Positions 33,977-45,435 of a stretch of 64,000 bases of DNA are shown here, one piece after another. Position numbers and translations under genes: made by a program. Origin of the DNA: Udeniomyces pyricola (taxonomy: Eukaryota > Basidiomycota > Tremellomycetes > Cystofilobasidiales > Mrakiaceae). Position 1 is the stretch's first letter, and each line of letters starts with the position of its first letter. Location: positions 1,055,389-1,119,388 of the forward strand of contig BCIK01000004.1 in assembly GCA_039545295.1 (NCBI GenBank), written 5' to 3'. Below the pieces are notes generated by a model. It was not told the origin of the DNA. It worked only from the letters and a program-made list of their open reading frames with translations, and searched no databases.

Positions 33977-36900
33977 ATGTCTGTCGGAACTCTTTACGCT
34001 CCCCTCACCGGCCCTTCCTTCAGGATTCGTCGGGTTCTCGCCGTCGCAGCCTACACCGACCAGGAGCTTGAGCGACCCTCTCCGTTCACGTTCGGCGTCA
34101 CCAACAAGTCGGAAGAGTTCCTCGCCAAGGTCGGTTCTTTTTTTTTTCTGGCTTAGCAGCTTGATTCCTATTCTTCAGTGCTATCTGAGACCAAGAGAGG
34201 ACGCGAAAGTAAACGCTTCAACCAGACGTGCCTGCTCAAGGCGACGATGATACTGGTGCTGCTGCTGTGGCACGACCTGATACTGATAGAAACCTCCCCG
34301 CTCCCTGTCATCCCTCTACCCACTATCCTTCGTCTTCAAATCCGCTCTTATCTTGTCCACGTCTTCCTTGAAATCCCGGCGTTATCTCTCGGTCTTGTTT
34401 TGTCATCCTCCATCATCTTGTCTGGCCCAACAATAGTTCCCTCACGGCAAGGTCCCTGCTTTCGCTGGCAACGACGGCTTCAACCTCACCGAGGGCGCCG
34501 CCATCGCCACTTACCGTTCGTTGCAAATCGTTCCCCTCCTCGTCTGGTTATCCCTTCCATCACATGCTAAGGAGGATGGGAGAAAGCCATGCATGTGCGA
34601 TGTAGCCTTGTACTAGCCTCGAACTCCCAACTGACATCTTTGGGTAACTCTTCTGGACGACCCGCATATACTACTTGACCCTTTGTCAAACCACCTCCAC
34701 ACAAATATCGGCTTCCTACCTTCTGCCGCCTATGCATCATTGTTGTTCTCTACCACAAAACCCCAAACCTTTTGTACCTTTGCACGAACGTATGACGGTC
34801 ATTAGTCGCTGGTCTCGCTCCCAACTCGGGCCTCGTCTCGTCGGACCCTCACACGGCCGCGCTGATTGCCCAATGGGTGTCGTTTGCTGATCTCGAGGTG
34901 AGGGGGGTTTCTTCACCTTAGTTTTCTCGTTTCTTACCTAGCTGAACAGCCATCCCAAGCAAGGACAGCTTTGTCGAATCGACCCATACCCATCTCCGAA
35001 GATCTCCACTGACATGTGGGTCGACCCTTTTAATTTTCTTTCCCCTTCTCCTGATCATCCTTCTCAGCTCGCCGCCCGGTTCGAAGTCTGCACCGGCATG
35101 TTCGTCAACCTCATCCCCTTCGTCAAGCCCGTCTTCCAAAACCGATTCGACAAGGTCCTTCACGCTATGGCTACGCTCGAGGCTCACCTCGCCAACCGAA
35201 CGTTCCTCGTCGGCGACCGCATCACCTTGGCCGACATCGCCGTCGGATCGGCTCTTGCCGATGGGTTCGCCCGGTTCTTTGGCCCGGAGGAGCAGAAGAA
35301 GTTCCCCAACGCGTTGAGGTTCGAGCAGACGTGAGTGTTGACATTGGATAGACAGTGCTTTGCATTTTTGTTTTCGTCTTTCTCGTTTCAAGGAGTGCAT
35401 CTCTGTATAATGGGTGTCGACCATGAGGAGATGATTGCTGTAAACGATGTAGAGAGTGCATCATCTCCAGACCGACAAGAGGAGAGAGAGATGAGCGCTT
35501 TGACGGCAGTATCGCCATCTTTTCATTCCTTTATCTTGTCATCCTCCTTTTTTTTTTTTTTCTTCTCTTTTTTGATTTTTTTTTCTTCTTCTTTGACTCA
35601 ATCTCTCGAGCTACTACTGGACGTCCTTCCCATCTCTCCTCTCAAACCTTACTGACATTCATTCCTTGCCTTGCCCCCGACTCCTTCCCCACCCCTTATC
35701 GGCTCCCTCTATCGACCGGATCATTCCACCCCTCTTTGCTATCCCCCCCCCCCTTCACACATCCTTCAATTTCGCCCTCGCCCGTCTCATGGGAATGTTT
35801 CCAGCATCGTCAACCACCCCAAGATTGCTCCCGTTTACGCTGACGTCTCGGTCACCAAGGAGGCTGCCGTCTACACTCCCCCTAAGAAGGAGTCGGCCCC
35901 GGCCAAGCCCGCCAAGGTGCGTTGTATGAGCCTCTCTTGTAGATCGATCGATCCCCTTCCTCCCTTCCCCCTTTCATATTCCTCTTTGTCATGACAAGTG
36001 CGCATTGAACGAGAAATAAGACAATCTCGGATAGTAGGATGAGCGGAGGGGGGGGGAGGGGGGGGGGAGGGATGACGGCATGCGAATGTCAACGATCGTT
36101 GACCCTGTCTTTTTGTCTTCTTCTTTCTTTCGCTTTTCGCTTTATCAGGAGGCTGCTGCTCCCAAGCCCAAGGCTGCTCCCAAGCCCAAGGAGGCCGACG
36201 ATGAGGAGGAGGAGCCCTCGTTCGCTGACGCTCCTGCGGCCAAGAACCCGCTCGATGCGTTGCCGAAGTCGTCGATGAACTTGATCGACCTCAAGGTCAA
36301 GTACTCGAACGCGGACACGAAGACGGAGTTCATTCCGTGGTTCTACGAGAACTTTGACAAGGAGGGCTACTCGGTCTGGAAGGTTGACTTCAAGTACAAC
36401 GATGTGAGTGTGTCTTGCTGTTTGTCTTGTTGTGTGTCTTGTTGTTTGCGCTCGTGTGCTTGTGTTTGCGGTCGTGTGTTGTTTGTGCTCGTGTGCTCGT
36501 GTGCTTGTGTTTGTGTGTCGGTGTGTGTTGCGGGTGTGCAGAGCAAAGGTGTTCTGCTGGCTTTTTGGAGAGATCTGGCAGGTGCTGGAAGGGCGGGAGA
36601 TGTGGGACTTTTGGAAGAAGTGGAAGAAGAAGCAGAGACGACAGACAGGAGAGGTGGAAGATTCGGTCGAAAAGCAAGAATGTCCAATGAAGTATTGGTG
36701 GCAGCGAACGACGTACGACTGTCATGTTGTTTGTTACACGTCAATCGAAGGGCACGACACATGCGGCAGGGAGGCTATAGGCACCACACACACACAAAAG
36801 AGACATGCATATATTGGCTTTGCTGACACATTTCTCCCTTCTTTTCCGTTGTTGTTGTTGTTGTTGTCATTGTCTTCTCTGTGAATTGTTGTAACTCCCA

Positions 36901-37444
36901 TCCTTTCCATTCCCCACCTACACAGGAGCTTACTCTCCCCTTCATGTCGGCCAACCAGATCGGTGGCTTCTTCGCCCGACTTGAGGGTGCCCGAAAGGTA
37001 CGTTCTATCTGACTGTTGAGGCAACCGACTTTGATCTTGGAGGCCGAATATAGCAAGCTGTGAAAGAGCAGGAAGATAGCATGGTGCTAACGAGTCGCCG
37101 GGTTTATCTCTCTTGTCCTTTTTCCCCTGTACCTTTCTCTGCCATTGTTGTCTGTCGTGTGATGTGTCTTTGTGTGTATCGTATCTGTGGCGACGAACGA
37201 ACAGTACCTCTTCGGTTCTCTCGGTGTCCTCGGCAAGGCCAACGACTCGGTCATCACCGGTGTGTTCGTCGCCCGAGGCCAGGACATTGGTGCCGTTGCT
37301 TCGTTTGCGCCCGACTGGGAGTCGTACTCGTACACTCCTCTCGACATCACCAAGGAGGACGACAAGAAGTTCTTTGAGGGTGCTTGCGAGTGGGAGCTGA
37401 CTGTCGACGGCAAGTCGTGGGCCGACGGTAAGGTCTTCAAGTAA
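33977..37444 (+). CDS. Elongation factor 1-gamma (eEF1B-gamma), tandem copy 2
   Basis: Paralogue of the preceding gene with the same eight-exon plan: 33977-34129, 34437-34515, 34806-34897, 35068-35330, 35805-35916, 36149-36403, 36926-36997 and 37205-37444, 421 residues. The GST-like half is clearly related but diverged: FPHGKVPAFAGNDGFNL and TGMFVNLIPFVKPVFQNRFD against FPYGKIPAFEGTDGFTL and TGMFNNYVPFVKPVFQNRID. From the linker on, the protein is nearly identical to copy 1, with EADDEEEEP in place of EDEEEEEP. The last exon appears identical at all 240 bases, and exon 7 differs at one silent base. All splice sites and the frame are intact, so it should be functional. Introns 1-5 differ from copy 1 in length and sequence, and intron 5 contains long G runs (36049-36067). 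Confidence 0.93.
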
Positions 37445-37808
37445 AGAAGAAGAAGACAAAAACCAAAGAGGAAAGTAAGGAGAGGAGAAGCAGACGGCGA
37501 AGAGGTGCCCCCCCCCCCTCCCCGCTGCCTCGTTCAATCTGACGAGATGTTGAGGATAGAGAGGGAAGAGCAAAAGACGATTCATGTTTTTTTTTTTGGA
37601 CGTGTACAAAGGCAAGGAGGACCCAAGACAGAGAGAAACGAAAAAAAAAAGAAGAACCATTCAACGTAAAAACCTTACCGAGAATGTATATACATATCCA
37701 TACACCGACACCTGCCTCAGTCATCCACACCTCTCCCGGTTTCCTCCCCTCCAATCTCGCCCTAGGTGTTATATACGTAGTCGTACAAACGAATAGTAAC
37801 ATCCGTCC
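37445..37808. other. Convergent 3' region
   Basis: The 3' flanks of eEF1B-gamma copy 2 and the hydrolase gene meet here. It contains a C run (37508-37520), a T run (37587-37598) and an A run (37642-37650). No gene is seen. Confidence 0.5.
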
Positions 37809-40525
37809 TCACAGCTTACTCTGTCTGTGTACTTCCCGTTGCCCTTCTCCTAAATATTGCACATCGTCATCACGCCGTTCCGCAAATTCACTCTTAGTCC
37901 TTCTAGCAGTTGTGACGTCGTCTCGTGATCTTTGATGATCCTGATGATGAGCCAACGGACGGGTGATAATGGTCTGGAACCACTCCGCCAAAATCGTCCC
38001 CATTTCCTTGGGTCGATGTTGCGGAAGGAGATGGCCCGAGCTCTCGACGGACACGTTACTGTTGACGAATCCGGGTGGATCGCGAGAAGAAAGATGAGGA
38101 TGTTTGAGATGTCTGTCGTTCATATCGTCGAGGAAATGGACAAGTTGGTGGCGGGTTTCAGGAGGCCCGGACCTGGATGGGATATACGATGCGATGGAGG
38201 CAGGCAGACCGGGCATGGGTGCGAATTAAATACATGGCCCATGGGAGAGGAGTCAGACAAAGGGAGGGAGTTGAGGGAATCCCATCAGCTCCAGGCACAT
38301 CACTTCTCAAGAAGCCGCGAAAAACGCAGGAGTCCAGAAACCAAAAAAAAAAAAAAAAAAATCAAGGGAAAAGGCAAAGAAAAACCAAGAAAGAAAGTAA
38401 AACGCATGAATGCATAGTTCAAAGGAAACGACGTACACCCAATCCTGCCCTACCTCGACCCATTGGACCGCTCGGCACTTCTTTCCGACTTTCTGACCGG
38501 ATCGTAGCCGATTCCAGACCTGAGCGATCGTAAAGTCCGGATCGGCAAAGATCAACGTCTCGCTCCATCGCGGGCAGCGGAGCGTGACGGGTCCTTCCGA
38601 TGCGATCGTATCGTCTGGGGTTGGAGCGGCAGGCCCCTCGGCTCCTACTAATCGACCAACAGCGGGGGTTCCTTCAAGGATCGAATTTGAAGGAATGGAA
38701 TTCAGACTGGGTTGACTGTTGAGAAAATGAGAAAGGGGAATCAATCCGGCTTGGACGTAGGACTCGAGCTGACGGGGGTCAAAGAGGGAGAAAAACGGTG
38801 AGTTGGAAAGATGGTGATGGGCTTCCTTCCTATATCAAAAACAGGTAGCAAGGGATACAAGGGTTAGGATACCCAAGAGTCCTTCAGATAGATTAGCAAA
38901 GCTTGAATGGATTCGAAAACATCGTAACAGCCTTGTCGTGGTAGTCAGTAGTAGTGATGGTGCTTTACCTCGAGTTCCACACATCCTTTCTCCCCATAGT
39001 CATTCTCAGCACGACCGCCCCATCGCTTCCCTTGAGCGCCATCATGTCATAGTACTCCGATTCTGGGTCCATAATCATGGGGTCTACCAACATCAACGCG
39101 TCCCACATTCCGCCCGTATATGCTTGCCAACCTATCTCCTGAGTCCCCTCCCTGGCACTGGCTGCCGAGGCACTAGCGGGACTGTTGATATTGACATGGA
39201 CTGGATCTGAGACAGCCTGTTGAAGGAGCAGTTCGGCCAGGAGGAATCCATTGGCTGACCAGGAATGACCAACGCCGACCAGGTTGCTTCGCCTTTCGGG
39301 GTTCGCCCGGCGGGGCAAGATGGCAGGTGGAGGGATCGAGGACGGCTCGAGGGGAAGATAGTGATGGACAAACGAGATGCTGTCACGTGCTTGGTCTTGC
39401 CAGCTGTATACGGGCATGAGGGGTGAGTCCGGGGGTGGAGAGCTCATAGGGGAAGAAAATAGCCTGAGACGAGATCGAAACAGGACCAGACGAAATAATC
39501 CAAGAAAAATGGGTAAGTCTGACTGTGTATGTCTACCCAACCTGATTAAAGGGCGAGATTGTAATGCACCGACCATATCTCGGTGATGTTGACCGTCCTA
39601 GATGCCTCAAGCATCGTCAGCATGTACTGTATGGGCAAGATCCAATTCTGAAAGCTCGTCCAGAGCGCAGCATCAGAAGAGACAGATTAGCTCTAAGATC
39701 TATCTGGCCGAGCCAGCTGACGCAAAAGACATTTGAGAAAGTCGATCGAGCATTCCAACCCAGGAAGTACTGATCGTGTCCGAAGATCTGAAAGACGATC
39801 TGCATCGTCGTCATCATCTCAACGATTCGGACGCATGTTGAACGCACCTCGGCTGGGAGCCCATTCGCATGCCCCTGCGGATGTCGAAAGGGTTCAAACA
39901 TAATCAGTGCCCAAGCTCCACAGCAGATTTGAAGTGGATCCTATTGTGAGTTAGGCTCCATCGAGCGAGTACCCATCCGAATCGATGAACCAACACGTAC
40001 CATCACCATCGTCATCTCCTCGACCGGCGCGGCCGACCGCATCTTCGGCGTCTTGTTGATCTTCCTGAACCTTCTCACCAAACTCTCAGCAGCAGCAGCA
40101 GCAGCAGCGACTCCTCCTTCTGTCGATGTCTTATCCCAACCATGCTCCTCCCCACGTTGTCCCTTCGCAACTGCTTCGAAATCGACCTTGATCAATTCGT
40201 CCGTCTGCTTCGCGATCCGCTCGTTCCGCTGTTCTCTCGTCTCGACCGCCGGAGCTGGGGGATAGCTCTCTTGGGCTGTCGGATGATTCGGCGCAAAAGA
40301 AGCTTGGTACGAGCGAGGGTAAGCGGAAGGAACGAGATGGATGGTTGAGGTGTAGCCTGGGAGTGTGTGGAGTGCGTCGGTGGTTGGAGGAAGAGGATAG
40401 TGATGCTGTGAGAAAGAAGAAGTCGGAGGTGGGAGGAGTGGGATGGGAAAGGGAAAGATAGGTGGGGTCGAGGAAGGGGAGAGTCGACCGTTTGCTGGGG
40501 ATGATAAAGAAGGAAAGGAAGGCAT
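37809..40525 (-). CDS. Alpha/beta hydrolase with C-terminal peroxisomal signal SKL (Lpx1-like)
   Basis: Multi-exon gene ending at stop 37809. Exon pieces in order: start to about 40007; one beginning DPLQICCGAWALIMFEPF with GHANGLPAE (the HANGFP-type turn of this hydrolase group); a segment with LPIQYMLTMLEASRTVNITEIW; then YSWQDQARDSISFVHHYLP and LVGVGHSWSANGFLLAELL, whose GHSWS is the nucleophile elbow GxSxG. Next come MLVDPMIMDPES, MGRKDVWNSR, PVTLRCPRWSETLIFADP and finally ESSGHLLPQHRP, giving the catalytic His. This series matches the fungal alpha/beta hydrolase group that includes yeast peroxisomal lipase Lpx1. The protein ends REVHRQSKL-stop, a canonical PTS1, so peroxisomal location is predicted. 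The substrate is not known. The start at 40525 is a choice; an in-frame ATG at 40621 would add 32 residues. The Pro-rich N-terminal 100 residues are unusual. Internal exon ends are approximate. Confidence 0.72.
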
Positions 40526-41379
40526 AGTGGACGATTCAAATACAGGGAAAGGTCTATACGTTGCGCGCTGTAGATGACTGTTGGACGTTGAATGTTGAAC
40601 AGGAGAAAGTGCATGCATCACGCAGCGTATGGTGTAAGGGAAGACGCATCACTTCGGCAATCGGCTTGTTCTGTAACCGACCAGCTCCAACCAGCTCCGA
40701 CCAGCTTTCCATCAGTTATAACATCGACGTTTTCAAACGATTCCAGCTCACATGTCACCAAATGTAACATCTCATGCACAAGGGAGATATCAAATACATG
40801 AGTGAGCTAGTAAGACATCACAGAACAAAGAAAGGACGCTGCTGCGGCGCCTGGCAGTACTTTTCGGGGCGGCGAAATTCGTCCATCCGGCCAGGGCTCA
40901 TGAAGCTCGCCAGAACACCAGAGTACTAACGTCGAGGATCAACGACTTGTTAGTACTAGATGAAATATGGGAAAGGCGAGCGAAAAGGGACAGATGAAGC
41001 TATAGACAGGGAGGTAAAGGGAAGGGGACAGAGAAGGATTGAGAAGGAGGGAGGGGGGGGGGGCAGAGAGCGCGAGGGCAAAACTAGACAGAAAACAGAA
41101 TGACCAAGATAAGTTGGAAAACACCGATGGAGATAGGCGTGCGTGTGCGAAAGACCAAGAAAGTAGTAGAAGGAAAGGCTAGCGGATACAGAAGGGTTCC
41201 AATAAATGCCTATAGGCAAAATGAATAGACAAGAATAAGAAGAAGAAGAAAAAAAAAGAAGAGGAAACCTAGAGAGGAAGCAGGTCAAGATGTGAAAGGA
41301 GAGCAGGGACTCAAGCATTTTGTAAGCCCAACAGAAGACAAGCCAGAAAGCAATGACGTCAAGACCTTTCCTTCCACTA
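40526..41379. other. Intergenic region between the hydrolase and the serine-rich gene
   Basis: Promoter of the hydrolase gene and 3' flank of the next minus-strand gene. A G run occurs at 41055-41063, and GAAGAAGAAG and AAAAAAAG tracts at 41240-41260. A TTGGACGTTGAATGTTGAAC motif at 40581-40600 resembles one at 10841. No gene is supported. Confidence 0.45.
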
Positions 41380-44300
41380 CTAGACCGAGTACTCGGAAGG
41401 CGTGCCAATCGTCAACGCGCTATCGCTGCCCAAACTCTGCATGCCTCGCGTACCAATCATCTCCCTCGCCCACTGCCTGCTCGCCTTCTCGGCCGCTCCA
41501 GGCACATCAAGCCCGCCTCGGCTCGTCCTCGACTGACGGCTTTGAGTCAGAGTTCCGGCGCGGCTGCCCATGCCGACACTCGACGCGAGCCCTTGGCCGG
41601 CAAGACTCGAGGTCCTTCGGATCGGTTTCAGGCTGAGGTTCGCGAACGAAGTTGGGAACAAAGGTGAGCCCGGTCCACGCTCGGACATCGGGTCTGAGAG
41701 CTCGTTGCCGCCGTAGTGGTGGTCGTCTGGGTGATAAGACGGGTTTCGCGAGTGGCCAACCGAGCTCGGGTGCTGTTGGTAAAACGGTGTTTGCTGCGTC
41801 GACGAGAGGGGAGACATGCAGAACGAGGGGGAGGAAGTATACGACGGCTGACCAGACGAACTACCCGGCGTCGATGGGTGAGACGAGGCTGCCATAGCGG
41901 GCGAAGAGGACATGATTGAAACGCCGACAAACGATTTGCTGCGCTGCTTGGCTGTCAGGGACGTGTCATTCATGTCGCCGAGGTGAGGTGTGTCGATTGG
42001 TGAAGAGACGGTGGCAGTGATAGATGGGACGCGCATCGATGTCTGAGGAGAGCGCGAGAGAGCGTTAGAAGGGGTGTTCGCTTCGGAAGGAGAGACCGAG
42101 TCGTCCGAGTTCGGGGCCGAAGGATGGAATGAGAAGCTCGACCGGGGCGTGACGTTAGAGGGCGATCCCAGGGGAGCGGTCGCGGTGAGGTTGGAAACGA
42201 AGTTCTTGGAGGGTTGTTGATCCGAGGTGCTAGTCTCAGGATCGGCCGCGGGAGTGGGTGTTTTGAGATCCGGAAGAGCAGGAGGCAACATGGTTGACTG
42301 TCTGCTAGGAGCAGCCGAGGACCCTCCACTCGCACTTGCGTCCTCCTCTTCCTCTGCTTCGCCAATGATATCCATGCTGAGAGATCTTCGGTGGCTAGCG
42401 GGTCCGGGTCCTGCACCAGGGCCGCTGCTGCCAGGCAAGCCGAGGGTCGATAGCTCTGGAGAAAATGCTCCGACGGCGCCAACAATGATGGAATCGCCAT
42501 GAGGATCTGACGAATCAAACGATGCCTCGCTGTCGTTGCCGAACGTGGAGACGGCGCCGCTGCTATTGGTGGCTCCGGCGAGTCCAAGGCCGAGAGGCGG
42601 TTGCCCCTCGCCCTCGACGAGGCCCTCAATCCAAACTCGCTCCTCTTCGCCCCCTTCAGGACCAAAGGCGTACTCGCGCTCCTCATCGGCGCCCTCTCCC
42701 TCGATGCCAAAGTCGTCGTCCTCATCGAAGCCGAGGCAACCCTTGAGCTTCTCCCAGAGGGCCTCACTCTTGCTCTTGACGGCGATGCCCACCTTGCGAA
42801 CCCACTCCCGATCGCCAACCCGGTCTCGGCCGAGGATGAGGAACGCTTTGAGATCCTTGTACGTCCACTCGGTAGGGGGAGCGCTGAGGCCAACGCTAAG
42901 ATCCGGGTCCGAGGCAGTTGAGGGGAACGAAAGCGAGATGAGCTTGAATAGGCTTTGGTTGGCATCAGCTTGCATGAGGTCTTCCATTTCACTCGATCGG
43001 TCATCAAACGGCAAGAGAAGATCGTCCGTCAAGGGCACAAACTCGACCGGTTCCATCTCGCCATCACCCATGCCAGCGGCAGGCCCTCGACCTTCTCCAT
43101 AGCTGCCCGGTCGACCGGCTCGGTAGTTGGATTGAGCCTGACTGGTCTCTCGCGCAAGATCGACAACTTCACGCGGGGTGAGGTTGGTCGCATCCTCGCG
43201 AGTCGTGGACTTGCGGCGACCGGAAAGGGAAGGTCGTTGAGTGAGCTCGTCCATGGTCGGTTGGATGGGCGAGAGTGGGAACGGGCCAGAAGAACCAAAT
43301 GAGGAGCTGGCAAAAGAGAGCCGGCCACCGGGCTGGCTGCCGAGAGAGGCGGGTGGATGGATAGGAAAGGTGCCAGAGTGAGCGCGCCTACGAGGAAAGT
43401 AAAATACAATGAACATGTCAGTCGACGCTCCTTTAGGCTTCTGGAATGTCCGGCTCAGAGTTCCGATCGAACCGGGTGGTGCACGCAAGTTTGATCAACT
43501 TACTTGCGACCGTCGTTGCTCTTGTCGTCCTTGGATCCTCCTTGAGACGAGGGTGCTCGGACGATAGTCAACCTGCTGAGACCGCCTGTGGGAGAGCTCG
43601 TGCCATTGTGGTGAGAGACCATACTGGCTCGACGGCCAGGGTTGAGCGGATTGGACTTGGAAAGCGAGCGCGTGAGGCCTGGCGAGCTGGATAGAACGGG
43701 CGAGGCCGACATAGACGGCGAGAGGGCAGGAATGGAGAGCGACTGGGTCGGCGAGTGCTGCCTCGGGTGGGTCTGATGGTGCTGATGGGGCTGAATAGGG
43801 TGAGCTGACGCAAATGAATGGGTGGAGGCACCGCCCTGGATAAGGTGAAGGTCCGGAACAACGGACGTATGGAGGGTCGGATGAATGGGAAAGCGACATG
43901 GGATGAGATGGAATCAAGCCAAACGATGGATCAGTGCTGATACAAGGGGAAGCATGGCCAATGGACCGACTCAGAGGTGCAAGCAAGACTTGAAGAAGGG
44001 AAACCAAGCCAAGCATTCTTTCGGGCCGACAAACAAGGAATCGAGTATCGACTTACATCGAGGCTGCTCTCGCTCCTGCTGTCGAGGGCAGAGTCATCCG
44101 GCGTAGGCAGTCGCTCGGGTTGGGGCAGAATGTTGAGCTTGGAAAGGAGGCTCGGGAGAGGTTTCTGGCAAAGGCGAGATGATTGTACGAACGTCAGGTG
44201 GAGGGCACAGGTTCAAACGGATGTGAGCGACGGAGCGGGCGGGTCGAGCGGCACGACGTCACAGAGCGGATGACGACGGAGATGAACTGTGGAGCAGTGC

Positions 44301-44519
44301 TCTCCTCCCTGGCTGCCTTTCACGCTAGGTCCGACGGTAGAACAAGTCTTGCTATCATGACTCATGGGGTAGGAGTCAAGGTGTACGACGAGCTGTGGAG
44401 CTATCGTAGGGCCAAGATATCGAGAATGAAGATGAGGGAAGGAGGCGAGAAACAAAGACGGAAGAGTTTACCTGCGGATGGGTGTGGGTCTTTCGCCAGT
44501 CTTCGATACGGGACGACAT
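41380..44519 (-). CDS. Hypothetical serine-rich protein with a conserved-looking helical segment
   Basis: Exons 44519-44472, 44164-44057, 43835-43504 and 43387-41380 join in phase to about 831 residues. The N-terminus MSSRIEDWRKTHTHPQKPLP leads into SLLSKLNILPQPERLPTPDD, which looks structured. Most of the rest is Ser/Pro/Thr-rich with many possible phosphosites (RRKSTTR, RRSLSMD, RRTSSLAG). One more ordered segment at about 320-380 is rich in Trp, Lys and Leu: EWTYKDLKAFLILGRDRVGD, then EWVRKVGIAVKSKSEALWEK, ahead of an acidic stretch (GFDEDDDFGIEGEGADEE). That pattern suggests a small helical domain in a signalling or scaffold protein, but I cannot name the family. The third exon start (43835) was chosen because only that acceptor keeps the frame open. 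It is divergent from the USP gene. Confidence 0.65.
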
Positions 44520-45435
44520 GGTTGGTGGGAGTTTGCTGTTGGGAGGAGAAGTGATGGGCTAAAAGATGGAAAAGCTCAAAGGATGTGCAGGACGAGCGAG
44601 GGTGGGGCTGAAGGGGAGAGAGATGGAGGTTCAACGGGAAGTACCCACACACAGAACACACCCCTCGTCAGGGACGGAGCCAAACCAGAGGGAATTTGAC
44701 CCGGGTTGGAGGGTTATGTGTCCGTACGCTATATATGTTGGCACAGGCGAGTGTCGTCGTCGACCTCGTCACAATCTTCTCCCGTCGTCTTTTCTTGTGA
44801 TGGAATGCATATCATCATGTTCTACCGACGCCCTGATCTAGTAGTCCGGCTGAGGCTCCGAGCCGCCGGCATTTGCATGCTCAAACACTTGGTTTATATG
44901 TCCGAGCTCATGAGAGACAACAGACGTGCATTATCATACATATTACGTGGTGAAGATCCTCGATGCAGCCCGCGATATTGACAAGCTAGCTGCAGTTGCG
45001 AATTGACTTGTTTCTTGCTATCATGAGATGAGCAATAAGCCATGTTACAATGATATCACCATCCAACAGACACGGTTCAACCAATCATCAGTCAGTGCCA
45101 GTGGCTCATGATCGAGTTGGGCTGGGCAAAACTCATGGTCACGCAGCAGGTTGTGCTGCACAGCCTCGAGATGGCATGGACCTGCATGCCATGCACTTGT
45201 CATCAAGCGAGTACAGACAGGCCCAGGCGCAGAGCAGGCGCAGAGCAGGCGCTTTGCAGGCGCAGAGGTCTGTCTCATCATGTTCTCACGCCTTGTCCGG
45301 CGTCCTTCCATTATCCCTTCCACCCACCTCAGTACCTCCTGCTTCCTGCCCCCTTCCCCTTCCCCCCCAGCTTAGCCTTTCTTCCACCCCTTGATCACAC
45401 ACAACCTTCTCCCTCTCCCATAAACTCCTTTTCTC
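44520..45435. promoter_or_regulatory. Divergent intergenic region with a short CAGGCGCAGAG repeat
   Basis: Both neighbours read outward. At about 45218-45270 the unit CAGGCGCAGAG (with variant GCAGGCGC) occurs four to five times imperfectly in tandem. The stretch 45290-45435 is pyrimidine-rich and leads to the USP start codon. No gene is seen. Confidence 0.5.

Noticed and set aside
35538..35600. T-rich and G-rich tracts in eEF1B-gamma copy 2 introns as signs of a pseudogene
   Set aside because: All exons are in phase with intact splice sites and conserved protein motifs; the tracts are confined to introns.
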